This document shows positions 61,786-64,000 of a stretch of 64,000 bases of DNA, piece after piece (position 1 is the stretch's first letter; each line of letters begins with the position of its first letter). Location of the stretch: NCBI GenBank assembly GCA_050944685.1, contig JBMNRP010000001.1:156116-220115 (forward strand). Reading direction: 5' to 3'. The stretch is from CADBRN01 sp050944685. Lineage in GTDB: Bacteria > Bacillota > Clostridia > Lachnospirales > Lachnospiraceae. Position numbers and translations under genes: made by a program. Under the pieces are notes generated by a model, which saw only the letters and a list, made by a program, of their open reading frames with translations, had not been told where the DNA came from and made no database searches.

Positions 61786-62649
61786 TTACGGGATTTTCTC
61801 TGCACAGTGCTTTTCCCCGCACCGGAATTCGGGCGGGATCGTCCCGTCCGCGTTTTTCACGAATTCTCCTCCTAAATCAAACGCGTGGTTCATCGGGCCG
61901 CTGCCCGCTCCGAGATCCAGCATCGCGGCCAGCGCCCCGGAAATATACTCCTTCGCACGCCCGATGGACTCCTCCATGGAAAATCCTTTTGCCAGATTCG
62001 CGGCAATCGCCGAAGACAGCGTGCAGCCCGTCCCGTGCGTATTCGGATTGTCGATTTTCCGGCCTTCGTACCACCTCGTGCCCCTCTCTGACACGAGGCA
62101 GTCATTCGCGTCATTCAGCCTGTGGCCGCCCTTGCAGAGAACCGCGCAGTGATAGAGCTCCCGGATGTGCTCCGCGGCGCGCGCCATGTCGTCCGCTGTC
62201 CGGATGGATATTCCGCTGAGGATCTCCGCCTCCGGGATATTCGGAGTCACCACCTCCGCGAGCGGAAGGAGCTCTCCTTTCAGAATCTGAACGGCTTTTT
62301 CCGCGATCAGCCTGGATCCCGACGTCGCGACCATCACCGGATCGACCACGATGTGGCGCGCCCCGTATTTTTTCAGGCGCTCTGCGATCACCCGGACCAG
62401 TCCGGACGAGGAAACCATGCCGATCTTCACCGCATCCGGCCGGATGTCGGTAAACACGGCGTCGATCTCCTCTCCCAGAAAACCGGGACTGACCTCCAGG
62501 ATATCCGTCACCCCCACCGTATTCTGAGCCGTGAGCGCCGTGACCGCGCTCATCGCGAAAACCCCGTTCATGGTCATGGTCTTCAGATCGGCCTGAATAC
62601 CGGCGCCGCCGCCGGAATCCGAACCCGCAATGGTCAAAGCTGTATGCAT
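61786..62649 (-). CDS. thiD: Hydroxymethylpyrimidine/phosphomethylpyrimidine kinase ThiD
   Basis: The start at 62647-62649 follows GAGGA and gives 287 residues. Family markers are SDSGGGAGIQADLKT (9-23), PVMVATSG near 108 and the C-terminal HGTGCTLSSAIAA. ThiD phosphorylates the pyrimidine half of thiamine twice. It complements the thiSFE genes 28 kb away. Its C-terminal 25 residues are an extension beyond the usual length. Confidence 0.94.
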   Translation of the reverse strand: MHTALTIAGSDSGGGAGIQADLKTMTMNGVFAMSAVTALTAQNTVGVTDILEVSPGFLGEEIDAVFTDIRPDAVKIGMVSSSGLVRVIAERLKKYGARHIVVDPVMVATSGSRLIAEKAVQILKGELLPLAEVVTPNIPEAEILSGISIRTADDMARAAEHIRELYHCAVLCKGGHRLNDANDCLVSERGTRWYEGRKIDNPNTHGTGCTLSSAIAANLAKGFSMEESIGRAKEYISGALAAMLDLGAGSGPMNHAFDLGGEFVKNADGTIPPEFRCGEKHCAEKIP

Positions 62650-62675
62650 CTTCCAATCCTCTTTTCTGACTTTCT

Positions 62676-63311
62676 TCAATCATCCGCCCTCGGCAGATTC
62701 CACTCAAATTTCCTCGCGAGATACCGGATCAGGATCACCGTGACGAATCCGGCCGCCGTTCCGATCCACCGCGTGACTCCCGCACAGATAAAAATCCCGG
62801 TCAGAAGACCTCCGGCGATCGACGCGACCGCATAGACATGCTTGCAGAAAATATACGGCACCTGTCCCGAAAAGACATCCCGCAGCAGTCCTCCCCCGAC
62901 GCCCGTCAGAAACGCCAGCACCGTGACGAAGAACAGATTGCTCCCGTACCGGGAATCCAGACCGAGAAGCGCCCCGTCGACCGTAAAGGCGGCGAGTCCG
63001 ACCGTATCGAACCAGAACAGAAGCAGATCGTACCAGTACGTCAGATGCTCCGGTACGTGGTGCCACTTCCGGCTCAGGAGAAATACGACATTGGCCGTGA
63101 TGGCCGCACCAAGCACATAGACCGGATTCCGGAACATGACGGGCGGCAGATTGCCCATGATGATATCCCGCAGCATACCCCCTCCGGTCGCTGTCGTAAT
63201 CGCCAGCATATTGACCCCGAAAATATCCATCCGGTGATCGATCGCCGTGATGGCCCCCGAAATGGCAAACGCGATCGTCCCGCAGAAATCAAAACTGATC
63301 AGCAAATTCAT
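62676..63311 (-). CDS. TRIC/UPF0126 membrane channel protein (YadS-like)
   Basis: The start at 63309-63311 follows GAGAGGGAA and gives 211 residues. Two glycine-rich repeats, ATGGGMLRDIIMG (about 42-54) and TGVGGGLLRDVFSG (about 129-142), are the hallmark of trimeric intracellular cation channels and UPF0126. It has about seven membrane segments. It may conduct potassium or transport a small metabolite (family members are linked to glycine uptake). It is upstream of thiD by 27 bases. Confidence 0.92.
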   Translation of the reverse strand: MNLLISFDFCGTIAFAISGAITAIDHRMDIFGVNMLAITTATGGGMLRDIIMGNLPPVMFRNPVYVLGAAITANVVFLLSRKWHHVPEHLTYWYDLLLFWFDTVGLAAFTVDGALLGLDSRYGSNLFFVTVLAFLTGVGGGLLRDVFSGQVPYIFCKHVYAVASIAGGLLTGIFICAGVTRWIGTAAGFVTVILIRYLARKFEWNLPRADD

Positions 63312-63342
63312 CGGCAGATTCCCTCTCCATGTGATAAAAATT

Positions 63343-63348
63343 ATCATA
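63343..63348 (-). promoter_or_regulatory. Extended -10 promoter of the TRIC-thiD genes
   Basis: On the minus strand TGGTATGAT gives an extended -10 (TATGAT, 63343-63348), about 32 bases before the start codon. Confidence 0.55.
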
Positions 63349-63385
63349 CCATGAATTTCCCGGGATAGACGGAAATATTCCATGG

Positions 63386-63391
63386 TATAAT
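63386..63391 (+). promoter_or_regulatory. Extended -10 promoter of the second oxidoreductase
   Basis: TGGTATAAT gives an extended, perfect -10 (TATAAT, 63386-63391), 55 bases before the start codon at 63447. It is divergent from the TRIC promoter. Confidence 0.6.
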
Positions 63392-63446
63392 TTCGGTAAA
63401 AGAGGACAATTGTCTGTGAAAAAATCAGAATGACCGGGGAGGCCTT

Positions 63447-64000
63447 ATGGGGAAAATGAAACTTGGCGTGATCGGACTGGGAGATATCAGCAATGTATAC
63501 CTGACGAATCTTCAGAAATTTCCGGACGACGTGGAGCTGTACGGATGCGCGTGCCGCTCCCTGGAAAAAGCGGAACGGAAGGCAAAGCAGTACGGATTTC
63601 AGAAAGCGTACCGCTCCGGGGATGAGCTGCTTCAGGACCCCGACATTGACATCGTCCTGAACCTGACGATCCCGTCGGCGCATTTTTATTACAATTACGG
63701 GGCGCTGAAGGCGGGAAAGCACGTATACTCAGAGAAACCGCTCGCGGCGACATTCGAAGAGGGAAAAAAGATCATGGAACTGGCGGCCGAAAAGCACCTT
63801 TACGTCGGCTGCGCGCCGGACACCTTCATGGGCGCGAGACTGCAGACCTTTCGCCGGCTGATTGACGAGGGCGTGACCGGAAAAATCGTCGCGGGCGTGG
63901 CAAACTGCGTCGACCACGGTCCAGAGTGGTTTCACCCGTCGCCGGAATTCTTCTATCAGAAAGGAGCCGGTCCGGTTCTGGACATCGGCCCCTATTATCT
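63447..64000 (+). CDS. Gfo/Idh/MocA oxidoreductase, cut by the window end
   Basis: The frame starts at ATG 63447, after GGGGAGG, and runs open to the window end (184 residues visible). The Rossmann motif GVIGLGDIS (7-15) and the EKP motif (96-98) mark the family, and DIGPYY at the end fits the conserved active-site region. It oxidises or reduces a sugar or related metabolite with NAD(P). It is not closely similar to the IolG-like protein at the start of the window. The substrate is unknown. Confidence 0.88.
   Translation, partial: MGKMKLGVIGLGDISNVYLTNLQKFPDDVELYGCACRSLEKAERKAKQYGFQKAYRSGDELLQDPDIDIVLNLTIPSAHFYYNYGALKAGKHVYSEKPLAATFEEGKKIMELAAEKHLYVGCAPDTFMGARLQTFRRLIDEGVTGKIVAGVANCVDHGPEWFHPSPEFFYQKGAGPVLDIGPYY

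Noticed and set aside
1..64000. Mobile elements, prophage, tRNA or rRNA genes
   Set aside because: No transposase, integrase, structural phage gene, long terminal repeats, tRNA cloverleaf or rRNA sequence was recognised anywhere in the window.

Overview
The window looks like a chromosome segment of an anaerobic, Gram-positive gut-type Clostridia, most likely Lachnospiraceae. The pointers are a lipoteichoic-acid synthase-like enzyme, a sortase, YkuD and NlpC/P60 wall enzymes, a glycyl-radical activating enzyme, an EFR1-type flavodoxin/ferredoxin, a DhaKLM operon, a PadR/DUF4097 operon, strong AGGAGG ribosome sites and moderately high GC. I saw no rRNA, tRNA, CRISPR array, insertion sequence or prophage. 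This taxonomic call is inference.

Layout. 1-4.5 kb: a minus-strand operon of an inositol-type dehydrogenase, two RbsC-like permeases, a sugar-binding lipoprotein and the first codons of an ABC ATPase. 5-8 kb: a small membrane protein, the magnesium transporter MgtE and an IolI-like sugar isomerase. The operon and the isomerase share an unusual GCGTGCACG operator word placed over their promoters. 8-9 kb: a PflA-like radical SAM activase. 9.4-15.3 kb: a convergent three-gene module (TerB-N-type protein; Lhr-type helicase plus BrxD-like ATPase), the best candidate here for a poorly described defence or stress system. 15.3-28 kb: cell-envelope genes (HtrA, YkuD transpeptidase, LTA-synthase-like protein, sortase, secreted transglutaminase) mixed with RlmD, an EamA transporter, an RpiB-like isomerase and a PNPOx-fold protein. 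28-30.3 kb: an apparent preQ1 riboswitch controlling a radical SAM gene and a YhhQ-type transporter, read as queuosine-precursor salvage. 30.4-35.5 kb: a metallophosphoesterase, an attenuated thiS-thiF-thiE operon and a zinc phospholipase-like protein. 35.5-40.8 kb: an NlpC/P60 hydrolase with an unusual pseudoknot-capable leader, an HD hydrolase and dhaKLM. 41-43 kb: PadR, permease-prefix protein and DUF4097. 43-47.4 kb: trpS, an MBL hydrolase, a YcxB-like protein, thpR and a thioredoxin-reductase-like flavoprotein. 47.6-55 kb: a secreted CHAP/Big2 protein, an EFR1 ferredoxin, an HTH protein and an XpaC/TelA pair. 55-61.4 kb: a complete oppBCDFA operon with a terminator-like leader hairpin. 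61.8-64 kb: thiD, a TRIC/UPF0126 channel and the start of a second Gfo/Idh/MocA oxidoreductase.

How the parts fit. Sugar or cyclitol uptake and oxidation, peptide uptake, dihydroxyacetone phosphorylation and two vitamin-linked salvage routes (thiamine, queuosine) serve a fermentative lifestyle. Several secreted enzymes with cell-wall or repeat domains suggest an actively remodelled surface. Promoters, terminators and RNA leaders were read by eye against sigma-A-type consensus and simple base pairing, and none was tested computationally.
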